From the NCBI GenBank assembly GCA_007119985.1, contig SKOQ01000177.1, positions 1 through 13,856 of the forward strand: 13,856 nucleotides of DNA, given 5' to 3'. Of this stretch, positions 1 through 6,393 are shown in pieces. Both the position numbers and the translations under genes were made by a program. The notes beneath the pieces are model-generated. The model was not told the origin of the DNA. It did no database searches and worked only from the letters and a program-made list of their open reading frames with translations. The number at the start of each line of letters is the position of its first letter. The first letter of the stretch is position 1. This DNA is from Marinospirillum sp. GTDB taxonomy: Bacteria; Pseudomonadota; Gammaproteobacteria; Pseudomonadales; Halomonadaceae.

Positions 1-107
1 CCTGTTTCCGCGTAGTGTACAAGACTGCCCAGCGCAACAAAGAAAGCGAGGCTGGAGATCAATGCCAACGGCCAACTCAATAATCCAGACCAACGTGACC
101 AAGCCAT
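1..107 (-). CDS. tonB2: TonB-like energy transducer, N-terminal fragment (cut by window edge)
   Basis: The first 35 codons of a protein reading off the left edge. It starts MAWSRWSG and continues into a hydrophobic segment at about residues 8-30 (LLSWPLALISSLAFFVALGSLV), then HYAET. One N-terminal membrane anchor after a short charged start is the TonB layout, and the gene directly follows exbD, where tonB2 lies in TtpC-type clusters. The ATG sits 11 bases past the exbD stop, and the TAGGAG ribosome site includes that stop codon, so translation is probably coupled. The proline-rich spacer and the C-terminal receptor-binding domain lie outside the window. The TonB assignment therefore rests on the anchor and gene order, not on the diagnostic domain. 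Confidence 0.75.
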   Translation of the reverse strand, partial: MAWSRWSGLLSWPLALISSLAFFVALGSLVHYAET

Positions 108-117
108 GCGACTTCTC

Positions 118-528
118 CTATGGGTCCGGCTGAGCGGCCAGTGCAATACGGTCGACACCAGCTTGACGCAAGCGATCCATCACCTCAACCAATCGCCCTG
201 AGCGTGAAGCACGATCAGCCTGAATCACCACACTGGATTGAGGACTCTCAGCCTGTAAACGCACAACACGTGGACCCAGCGCTGCGAGGGTCACTGGCTC
301 ACGATCCAGCCAGATTTCTCCCTCAGGAGAAATCGCAATCAAAATACTGGCCTGAGCTTGGACTTCAGCCGTCGAAGCTTGGGGTGGATCGACCTCGATA
401 CCGCTTTCACGCACAAAACTGGTGGTGACAATAAAAAAGATCAGCAGAATGAAAACGACGTCCAGCATCGGCGTCAAATTGACTTCTGTATCATCCTGTT
501 CTTGAGAAAGAAGACGACTACGGCGCAT
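118..528 (-). CDS. exbD2: ExbD/TolR-family biopolymer transport protein
   Basis: A 136-residue ExbD-family protein, the usual size. A short polar cytoplasmic start (MRRSRLLSQEQDDTEVNLTP) leads to a single membrane helix at about residues 21-39. It carries the invariant aspartate D23 (PMLDVVFILLIFF), which matches the proton-motive Asp25 of E. coli ExbD. The rest is the small periplasmic domain, including the family-typical stretch VVIQADRASRSGRLVEVMDRLRQAGV. In the complex, ExbD dimers sit inside an ExbB pentamer and pass proton-motive energy to TonB. The start at 528 follows an AGGGG ribosome site. It lies between exbB2 (150 bases upstream) and the TonB fragment. TolR is excluded by context: no tolA, tolB or pal is nearby. 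Confidence 0.93.
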   Translation of the reverse strand: MRRSRLLSQEQDDTEVNLTPMLDVVFILLIFFIVTTSFVRESGIEVDPPQASTAEVQAQASILIAISPEGEIWLDREPVTLAALGPRVVRLQAESPQSSVVIQADRASRSGRLVEVMDRLRQAGVDRIALAAQPDP

Positions 529-678
529 GGTCTGCCCCTATTGATATCCAACTAAACCAGCCCTGTTCGCCTGAACTCGCCAGATGCCACTCTGGTCAGC
601 ACCAGCAACAGGGACTGAAAAGAACACAACGCGCAATCAGCCTGCAGGCAAGCCAGACAGCCTTGATTTTAGCGTCGA

Positions 679-1161
679 CTATAAGGCTTGAAGCTGACGC
701 TTGACGCGTCTTTGCCAAAAGCTCAAAAAGAACATCCCCACCAGCATCACCGCCATACTGGCAAAGGTTGGCAAAATCGCACGCGCAATACCCGAGGCCA
801 ACAAGCGTGGGTCGGAGGCCGCCCCCAAGCTCAGGCCATCAAAAACCAGCATCATGCCTGTCACACTGCCCGTCAGCCCCAGCAACGGTGTGACCATCAA
901 CAAGCCTTTTAACAAGGGCAGCCCTTTTTCAAGCTGGATCAAAGCATGCAGGTGATCAGCATGGCGCTGCAAGAGCGCCTGATGCGCCTCTTGCGCCGTA
1001 TGACGGGTCAGCTGAGGCCAGGTCATCCAGCGATGGATAATGAGCCAAGCTTGCAATACCGCCACCAGCAAGAGCCCTTGCATAATAAAGCCCCCCTGAG
1101 CCATAAGCTGCTCAAGGGGTTTGATCTCGACCCAACCGAGGGCGGCGATCCACTCTTGCAT
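679..1161 (-). CDS. exbB2: Small ExbB-type proton channel subunit (ExbB2)
   Basis: A 160-residue MotA/TolQ/ExbB-family protein with three predicted membrane spans, at about residues 23-43, 84-108 and 124-148. The signature TPLLGLTGSVTGMM (91-104) is the conserved TolQ/ExbB core. The start is ATG at 1161, which overlaps the ttpC stop as TGATG and has a GGGGTGG ribosome site upstream. The frame stays open to 1215, but the extra 18 residues would lie inside ttpC and do not look like family sequence. This short form is the ExbB2 of TonB2 systems, which works with the longer TtpC rather than alone. Where TolQ/ExbB usually have Glu in the third span (GIAEAL), this protein reads GIARAI (R127). Confidence 0.9.
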   Translation of the reverse strand: MQEWIAALGWVEIKPLEQLMAQGGFIMQGLLLVAVLQAWLIIHRWMTWPQLTRHTAQEAHQALLQRHADHLHALIQLEKGLPLLKGLLMVTPLLGLTGSVTGMMLVFDGLSLGAASDPRLLASGIARAILPTFASMAVMLVGMFFLSFWQRRVKRQLQAL

Positions 1162-2561
1162 CAGACGCCACCCCGTGGACAGGTCGAGCGCGTTGCCAAG
1201 GTCGCGGCAAGCCAAGCGGAGCTTTCTGCTTCCAATAAGCGAGCGACTAAGCGCGAACGACCTTGCAGCAGCAGATGCGCGAGCAACAACGGAACAGCCG
1301 TCAGCAGGCCAAGTACAGTCGTCACTAGTGCTTGCGAGATACCCGCCGCCATCATCGCGGGATCACCCGTACCAAACAAAGTAATGGCCTGGAAGGTCGC
1401 GATCATCCCAGTGACCGTTCCCAGCAGACCCAGCAACGGGGCCATGGCGGCCAGCAGTTTGACCAGTGCCAAACCGCGTTCAAGCGCAGCGGATTCACGC
1501 ACCAGCATTTCATCTAAACGGGCTTCGAGTGCTTCGGGCGGCTGCTGCTGCGCTTGTTGATAACTTGATTGGAGCGCGGCCATCACACGCCCTAAGGCAT
1601 TATTGGCTTGAGGTTGATCCAGCTGTCCTAACTGATTTTTAACGCGGCGATATTCAGCCAAAAGACGTACAGACTGAACAGCTGCCACCAGCAGACCTAA
1701 AAGACCCAGCAGCAGAATTAAATAACCAACAAAACCACCCTGCTGCACTCGCTCGATTAAAGTTGGCTGACGGCTCAGCAGTTGTAAGGTCATACCGCGT
1801 GCCGGATCAAGCACAACGCTGGCTGTCTGGCCTGCACTAAAACTGGCAGCACTTTGGCGCAATCCGCTCGATTGCCGTGGCCACAAGGCTGGCGGCTGCT
1901 GATCACGCAGGCGCAACATACCTGCTGCCTGCATCAATTGCAGATCACCAAGACGAGTCAGGCGGTCTGTTTGCTGTTGACCCTGCGGATCGATCCAGTC
2001 GCCTTGGTAGCTGACGACCTGACCTGTCGCGATCCAAGCCTGCTGTAAACTTTGCCACAAGGTTTCAAAATCCTGCACGCTAGGCAGTCGCTCGCTCGTT
2101 GATGAAGGTTGCAAAAAGGCCATCAACTCAGGGTACTGGTGGCGATAGAAGGCATCTGAAACCAAACCAAAGAGATTGGATTTTTCCTCGCGATAGATGG
2201 CAAACACCTCACCCAAAGAAGCGGAACGACGCTGTAATCTTTCCTGCGTTTCTTGCAACTCAGCTTCGAGTGTCAACTGCTCTTGCTCTAAATCAGCCTG
2301 ACGCTGTTCAGCGGCAGCCAAGGCGGCTTGAACTTCAGCCAAGGCTTGAGCTTGGGTTTGGGTATCCTGCTGCGCCAACTGAAGATAGGCTTCCTCGGTT
2401 AAACGCCGCTCCACATTCGCCGAGCGCGTTTGTTCGAGTAAACCGCGCCAATAGTCTTCCGGGGTGACATGTTGATTGGCCGCAGCCGACTGGAGTACAG
2501 CACTGGCAAGCAGCAGACATAACAAGCGTCCCAGAGAAGAAAACCAAGGCTGTTTTTTCAT
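1161..2561 (-). CDS. ttpC: TtpC-type long ExbB-like TonB2 system protein
   Basis: A 466-residue two-part protein. Residues 1-28 are a Sec signal peptide (MKKQPWFSS, hydrophobic core, SAAA). About 45-115 form a Gln/Glu-rich coiled coil, and about 120-265 a periplasmic domain. After that come a membrane span at about 276-298 and a C-terminal MotA/TolQ/ExbB domain, with MAPLLGLLGTVTGM at 373-386 and a final span at about 407-430. This layout matches TtpC, which in Vibrio is needed with ExbB2, ExbD2 and TonB2 for energy-dependent iron-siderophore uptake. It overlaps the DUF3450 gene upstream (ATGA) and exbB2 downstream (TGATG), so the three are translationally coupled. The usual ExbB Glu position reads Gln (GISQAL, Q410). 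The gene name is assigned by architecture and order. Confidence 0.9.
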   Translation of the reverse strand: MKKQPWFSSLGRLLCLLLASAVLQSAAANQHVTPEDYWRGLLEQTRSANVERRLTEEAYLQLAQQDTQTQAQALAEVQAALAAAEQRQADLEQEQLTLEAELQETQERLQRRSASLGEVFAIYREEKSNLFGLVSDAFYRHQYPELMAFLQPSSTSERLPSVQDFETLWQSLQQAWIATGQVVSYQGDWIDPQGQQQTDRLTRLGDLQLMQAAGMLRLRDQQPPALWPRQSSGLRQSAASFSAGQTASVVLDPARGMTLQLLSRQPTLIERVQQGGFVGYLILLLGLLGLLVAAVQSVRLLAEYRRVKNQLGQLDQPQANNALGRVMAALQSSYQQAQQQPPEALEARLDEMLVRESAALERGLALVKLLAAMAPLLGLLGTVTGMIATFQAITLFGTGDPAMMAAGISQALVTTVLGLLTAVPLLLAHLLLQGRSRLVARLLEAESSAWLAATLATRSTCPRGGV

Positions 2562-3361
2562 TCTGCCTCTCCTTGTCCAGTGGTTTCACGCAAGGGCACA
2601 GATAAAGGCAGATCAAGAAACTGCGGCAAACCACGCTCTTCTGCCATAGAAAGCCCTGCTTGGACTTGGGCGCGCTGAGTGGCATTCAAAGGCTGCCAGG
2701 TTTGTGTGGTCGCAGACCATACACCCGCTCTTTGCTGATCTTCACTCAAGTAATAGAGGCCGATACGACCCACGCGCAGTAAGGTGACGCGCTCTTCGGC
2801 AGCAGCACTAGGGCGGATAAACTCACGGCTGACGGCCAATAAGCGGCCTTGCTCAACTTCCTGACGATAGGTCATCAAAAGATGACGTAATTTTTCCGCA
2901 TGGCTGACATCAACACGCTGCATTAAGGCACGGATCTCCCGCACGCGATGCAGACGCGTTTCACGCTGGAAGGGTAAATCATGACGAATAAAGCCTTCTA
3001 AGCGCTCAAGCATCGCCAGCATTAAGGGCTCTAGCTCTTCACGGGTGGCATCAAGGCCATCGAGCTGCTCTTGCAGACTCTGGACTTCTTCAGCTAAACG
3101 CGCATTCCACGCAGCCTGACGCTCATTGTGGGCTTCAAGAAGGAGGAGTTGACGACGGGCCTGACGCCAGGCTTCAAAATCCTGTCGTCTTTGCGTATCA
3201 AGTTGTTCTAACTGCTGTTGAATCTGAATGGCCTGCTGCTGTGCGCTGGACTCGATGTTCCGTACACTGGTTGATGAACTGGCCAGCGCGCTGCTGGCCA
3301 GAAAACACATCAAAGCAAACATCAGGCCTCGTTGGCATAGCACCAAAGAGGGGGGGAACAT
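2558..3361 (-). CDS. DUF3450-family periplasmic coiled-coil protein of TonB2 cluster
   Basis: A 267-residue protein of the DUF3450 type, a family commonly encoded just before ttpC in TonB2 clusters; its exact role is not established. It has a signal peptide (about residues 1-27, ending SALA), then a long coiled coil at about 32-105 rich in Gln, Arg and Leu. A family-typical core follows: LPFQRETRLHRVREIRALM near 128-147, then a Tyr/Arg/Glu-rich section and VGRIGLYYLSEDQ. The ATG at 3361 has a GAGG ribosome site 7 bases upstream that includes the stop codon region of the iron-binding protein gene. An internal ATG at residue 14 also has a GAGG, but would leave a signal peptide with no positive charge. 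Its stop overlaps the ttpC start (ATGA). Confidence 0.85.
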   Translation of the reverse strand: MFPPSLVLCQRGLMFALMCFLASSALASSSTSVRNIESSAQQQAIQIQQQLEQLDTQRRQDFEAWRQARRQLLLLEAHNERQAAWNARLAEEVQSLQEQLDGLDATREELEPLMLAMLERLEGFIRHDLPFQRETRLHRVREIRALMQRVDVSHAEKLRHLLMTYRQEVEQGRLLAVSREFIRPSAAAEERVTLLRVGRIGLYYLSEDQQRAGVWSATTQTWQPLNATQRAQVQAGLSMAEERGLPQFLDLPLSVPLRETTGQGEAE

Positions 3362-3370
3362 AACTTAACC

Positions 3371-4369
3371 TCAGATTAAACCTGCACGACGCAGCAGGGC
3401 AAGAGTACCTTCTAAATCATCTAACTGGTCAAGATCAATATCAGGGCTCACTTGCAGTGCGCGCTCATAAGAGATCGACAAGGGGTTCTGCGCAACACCT
3501 TGAATGACAGGGAACTCATTACCCTGCATGGCAAAGTATTCCTGCGCTTCTTGGCTGATCAGGAAGCGAACGAACTGCTGGGCTGGTTCCTGGTTACGAC
3601 CATGACGCGTGACCGCCACACCAGCAACATTCATCAGGTTACCAATATCGCCTTCAGCAAAAAAGCCTTGATCGACTGGGAAGTTGGCATCATTGGCCGT
3701 GATGCGTGGCAAATAGTAGTTGTTGACCAAAGCGTAATCGATCTCGCCATCAGCAATAGCAGGAAGCTGCACTGAGTTGTTACGGAACACTTTAGTGCCG
3801 TTATCACGCATCGCCTGCAACCACTCTAAAGTGCGCTCTTCACCGTGGACAACACGCATCGCCGTCACAAAAGACTGGAAAGAACCATTGCCTGGCGCCC
3901 AACCCACACGGCCACGAAAGCGCTCATCCGTCAGGTCAAAGATACTTTGTGGATGATTTGCGGCGGTTGTGCGCGTTGTCGAGTAGGCAAAAACACGCGC
4001 ACGGCCACTGGTGGCGACCCAATTCCCTGTCACGCTTTTATAAATGCCGGGCAGGTCTTCATAGATATTTTCAGGCAGTTGCGCGAGCAGATTTGCTTGG
4101 CTCACGGCGCCCATAGCGCCAGCATCTTGCCCCCAGTACACATCGGCTGGAGTCCGACGACCTTCTTCTTGCAGCAGCACGGCCAGCTGAGCTGTGCCGC
4201 CATAACGCACATTCACCTCAATGCCAGTTTCTTGCTGGAAGCGATCAATAATAGGCTGAACGAGGGATTCACCACGGCCAGAGTAGAGGGTCAGACTCGC
4301 GGCCTGAACCAGCGGAGCAGTGAACAAAGCGCCAGCAAGGGCGAGCGGAGCAAGGAGTTTCATGCGCAT
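3371..4369 (-). CDS. fbpA: Periplasmic ferric-iron ABC transporter binding protein (FbpA/FutA type)
   Basis: A 332-residue extracellular solute-binding protein. Signal peptide: residues 1-24 (MRMKLLAPLALAGALFTAPLVQA). The mature start SLTLYSGRGESLVQPIIDRF is characteristic of the FbpA/FutA/IdiA Fe(III)-binding family. The paired tyrosines of VNNYYLPR (Y218, Y219) match the iron-ligand tyrosines of FbpA. Mature FbpA ferries Fe3+ from the outer membrane to an inner-membrane ABC permease; no permease or ATPase gene lies next to it here. The ATG at 4369 is chosen because GGAG lies 6 bases upstream and the signal peptide begins there. The frame is open to 4522, but that extension contains the promoter and leader hairpin. 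The gene heads the TonB2 operon, 9 bases before the DUF3450 gene. Binding of another ligand such as thiamine or a phosphonate is less likely given YSGRGE and YY. Confidence 0.88.
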   Translation of the reverse strand: MRMKLLAPLALAGALFTAPLVQAASLTLYSGRGESLVQPIIDRFQQETGIEVNVRYGGTAQLAVLLQEEGRRTPADVYWGQDAGAMGAVSQANLLAQLPENIYEDLPGIYKSVTGNWVATSGRARVFAYSTTRTTAANHPQSIFDLTDERFRGRVGWAPGNGSFQSFVTAMRVVHGEERTLEWLQAMRDNGTKVFRNNSVQLPAIADGEIDYALVNNYYLPRITANDANFPVDQGFFAEGDIGNLMNVAGVAVTRHGRNQEPAQQFVRFLISQEAQEYFAMQGNEFPVIQGVAQNPLSISYERALQVSPDIDLDQLDDLEGTLALLRRAGLI

Positions 4370-4407
4370 GTATCTCTCCATCCAAGGTTGAAATAAACGG
4401 GTCAACA

Positions 4408-4430
4408 GGCGGGTGATCCGGTCTCCCGCC
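4408..4430 (-). other. Leader hairpin upstream of the iron-binding protein gene
   Basis: GGCGGG at 4408-4413 pairs perfectly with CCCGCC at 4425-4430, and GA/TC inside can extend the stem past one mismatch. In the minus-strand transcript it would lie near the 5' end, about 40 bases before the ATG. No T-run follows, so it is not a simple terminator. Confidence 0.5.
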
Positions 4431-4434
4431 CTCA

Positions 4435-4453
4435 ATGAATGAGAGACATTATC
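4435..4453 (-). promoter_or_regulatory. Candidate Fur box over the iron operon promoter
   Basis: The 19 bases match the Fur consensus GATAATGATAATCATTATC at 13 of 19 positions, with the CATTATC half perfect. The site covers the proposed -10 element and start point, which is where a Fur repressor would act. The downstream genes are iron-uptake genes. Binding is inferred from sequence only. Confidence 0.5.
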
Positions 4454-4474
4454 AGACAGATATCCGATTGTAAA
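4448..4474 (-). promoter_or_regulatory. Candidate sigma-70 promoter for fbpA-TonB2 operon
   Basis: Read on the minus strand: a -35 TTTACA (4474-4469, 5 of 6) and a -10 GATAAT (4453-4448, 5 of 6), separated by 15 bases, slightly shorter than ideal. It lies about 80 bases before the ATG and overlaps the Fur-like site. Confidence 0.45.
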
Positions 4475-4524
4475 TAAAAACAAGACGCATCTGTAATCAG
4501 CTGGAAGCATCGCAAAAAACAAGC

Positions 4525-4557
4525 AAAAAAAAGCCCTTCACCGAGACGGCCAAGGGC
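4525..4557 (-). terminator. Rho-independent terminator of suhB
   Basis: On the minus strand GCCCTT (4557-4552) pairs with AAGGGC (4538-4533) and is followed directly by eight T (4532-4525). A CCG/CGG pair can add a smaller inner stem in the loop. It lies 44 bases past the suhB stop and separates suhB from the iron operon promoter. Confidence 0.85.
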
Positions 4558-4601
4558 GATCAAGAAGTGCGGAAGTGGAAGCATCCGCGTCAACTTTCAA
4601 G

Positions 4602-5378
4602 TTACAAGTGAGGTTTGAGCTGCCCAACGAGCTGGCGGAAAGCCTTAGGGTTAGCAACCAACAAACGACCTTCGCTGGTCAGGCTGGGCGCACCACTGAG
4701 GTCACCCGCCAAGCCACCGGCTTCTTTCAAAATCAGCAGAGCAGGGGCGAGTTCCTTCTCATCCACACCCATCAAAATAGCGGCATCCAGCTGACCTGCT
4801 GCCACTGCGCAGATATCGAGCGCAGCACAACCACTGGTCAAAAGCGTCTCCACGCCTAGCAAAGGCAGCAGCTGGGTATAAACAGGCAGCAACTGCTGAC
4901 GCAAACGCGGCTCTGGCAGCGGATAAGCCAAGGCAGCCTGCTCAGGCTTCCAGCTGGGTAAAACACGGATACGGCGTCCGTTTAAGGTCGCACCCCGACC
5001 ACGGCTGGCAAGAAACTCCTGACTGGTGGCAGGATTAAAGAGCAGCACATGCTCTAAGCGATCACGGATATAAATAGAAAGGGTTAAAGCAAAAGCGGGA
5101 TAGCCGCGCTTAAGATTGTCATAGCCGGTTAAAGGATCCACTGCCCAGCGCATCTCCCCACTGCCCTGTAACTGAGCAAAGCGACCACGAAACGAGGCAT
5201 CGGGATGGGCGCGAACCAACTGACGCTCAATGGCCTGCTCAACACGGCGACCGCAGGTTTCAAGCAACTCAGGGACAGCCTGATCTGTGCGTGCGATATC
5301 CAGACGCTCAGAAACATAAGTGTAGTGTTCGCTGACACTGCGCAGCGCACGCAGCGCCAATTGGAGAGTGGGGTGCAT
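4602..5378 (-). CDS. suhB: SuhB-like inositol monophosphatase-family protein, active site degenerate
   Basis: A 258-residue protein with the SuhB/IMPase fold signature. The start MHPTLQLALRAL mirrors E. coli SuhB (MHPMLNIAVRA). Other family landmarks are GRGATLNGRRIRVL (127-140) and KEAGGLAGDLSG (218-229). Its position divergent from trmJ is the canonical suhB site. In E. coli SuhB has phosphatase activity and, separately, joins NusA/NusB/NusE/NusG complexes in rRNA antitermination. The metal-site motifs are eroded. The family DPxDGTxN reads DPLTGYDN (81-88). The WDxAAG box reads KELAPA (208-213), with Asp changed to Glu. No GEE motif precedes DP. I therefore infer weak or no phosphatase activity. 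It has its own promoter and terminator. The ribosome site before 5378 is weak. The remaining frame is intact, so it is not a pseudogene by disruption. Confidence 0.87.
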   Translation of the reverse strand: MHPTLQLALRALRSVSEHYTYVSERLDIARTDQAVPELLETCGRRVEQAIERQLVRAHPDASFRGRFAQLQGSGEMRWAVDPLTGYDNLKRGYPAFALTLSIYIRDRLEHVLLFNPATSQEFLASRGRGATLNGRRIRVLPSWKPEQAALAYPLPEPRLRQQLLPVYTQLLPLLGVETLLTSGCAALDICAVAAGQLDAAILMGVDEKELAPALLILKEAGGLAGDLSGAPSLTSEGRLLVANPKAFRQLVGQLKPHL

Positions 5379-5421
5379 AGAGATAACCAGCCGTGATTGT
5401 TAAGGAACGAAAAGGAGGAGT

Positions 5422-5449
5422 ATGATAATGGGTTTTCACGCAATAACAA
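5422..5449 (-). promoter_or_regulatory. Candidate suhB promoter
   Basis: Minus strand: -35 TTGTTA (5449-5444, 4 of 6), a 16-base spacer and -10 TATCAT (5427-5422, 5 of 6), about 45 bases before the suhB ATG. The rest of the suhB-trmJ gap (5450-5610) shows no convincing trmJ promoter to me, although one must lie there or within suhB. Confidence 0.4.
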
Positions 5450-5610
5450 GCCACAATTTCACAAACACCTGTGTCCTGCGGCAACCGAAACCTGATGCCA
5501 TGCAACCCTGCTCAGCGCCTGACGCGTTGGTTGATTGAACATACAGCGATCAGTGCGCCTCAAAGACGCGCCGCCAACTGGACACCTAGACTCACTTGAG
5601 ACCTCAAAAC

Positions 5611-6393
5611 ATGCTTAATTCCATCAAAATCATTCTGGTTGGTACTTCACATCCGGGCAATATTGGCGGTGCTGCACGCGCCATGAAAAACATGGGATTA
5701 AGTGAGCTCTGTCTTGTTGCCCCCCGCGCCCAATTCCCTCACCCAGAAGCGACTTTTCGCAGTTCTGGTGCAACGGATCTTCTTGATCGAATCACCATCT
5801 ACTCCACCCTCGAAGAAGCCATCAGCGACTGCACTCTGATCGCCGGTACCAGCGCCCGATCCCGCCATATCCCTTGGCCGTTGATCGACCCACGCGGCTT
5901 AGCTGAGCAAGCCGCTCAAGAGCTGCATCTGCCCGAGCACAAGCTGGGCTTGGTTTTTGGGCGCGAAGATCGAGGACTGAGCAACGAAGAACTCCACCTT
6001 TGTCATCTGCATGTGCATATTCCTTGTAACCCAGATTTCAGCTCACTCAATCTGGCGGCGGCCGTGCAGGTGCTGAGCTATGAACTGCGCCAAGCCGCAC
6101 TCGCCCAGCAGAAGACAGCAACCGCCGCACCTCAGCAGACTGAGGCACCGGCCTTTGGCACTGAGTGGGACGCCCCCTTTGCCAGCGGTGAAGATTTAGA
6201 ACGCTTTTTTGCCCATTTAGAGACCACCCTGATTGATATTGACTTCCATGACCCCAATCATCCGCGTCAGCTCATGAGTCGTCTACGCCGTCTTTATTTG
6301 CGCGCACGACCTGACACGCACGAAATCAATATGCTTCGTGGCATTTTAAGCCTCACTCAAAAAGCGGCCCAAAACCGCACCGAGAAACCCTGA
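5611..6393 (+). CDS. trmJ: tRNA (cytidine/uridine-2'-O-)-methyltransferase TrmJ
   Basis: A 260-residue SPOUT-class methyltransferase that 2'-O-methylates position 32 of the tRNA anticodon loop using S-adenosylmethionine. The N-terminal domain starts MLNSIKIILVGTSHPGNIGGAARAMKNMGL. It carries the trefoil-knot motifs GTSARSR (79-85), LVFGREDRGLSNEEL (114-128) and NPDFSSLNLAAAVQVLSYE (140-158), nearly as in E. coli. After a Gln/Ala-rich linker (about 163-180), the C-terminal helical domain contains LERFFAHLE and MSRLRRLYLRARPDTHEINMLRGIL. The ATG at 5611 is preferred to the in-frame TTG at 5596, because it matches the E. coli start and a GAGA lies about 10 bases upstream. It is divergent from suhB and overlaps cysE by one base (TGATG). 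Confidence 0.96.
   Translation: MLNSIKIILVGTSHPGNIGGAARAMKNMGLSELCLVAPRAQFPHPEATFRSSGATDLLDRITIYSTLEEAISDCTLIAGTSARSRHIPWPLIDPRGLAEQAAQELHLPEHKLGLVFGREDRGLSNEELHLCHLHVHIPCNPDFSSLNLAAAVQVLSYELRQAALAQQKTATAAPQQTEAPAFGTEWDAPFASGEDLERFFAHLETTLIDIDFHDPNHPRQLMSRLRRLYLRARPDTHEINMLRGILSLTQKAAQNRTEKP

Noticed and set aside
946..1560. 204-residue plus-strand ORF opposite ttpC and exbB2
   Set aside because: It is antisense to two clear membrane-protein genes, low in complexity (Ser, Ala, Arg rich) and resembles no family I know; a shadow frame.
3845..4396. 183-residue plus-strand ORF opposite the iron-binding protein gene
   Set aside because: The opposite strand encodes an unmistakable FbpA-type protein; this frame has no recognisable motif or good ribosome site.
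4370..4522. N-terminal extension of the iron-binding protein to 4522
   Set aside because: It would put 51 residues before a normal signal peptide and would cover the promoter, Fur-like box and hairpin.
5379..5610. Possible small gene in the suhB-trmJ gap
   Set aside because: GGAGG-like bases precede an ATG near 5422 on the plus strand, but that frame has no family-like sequence and the motif is the complement of the suhB promoter region.
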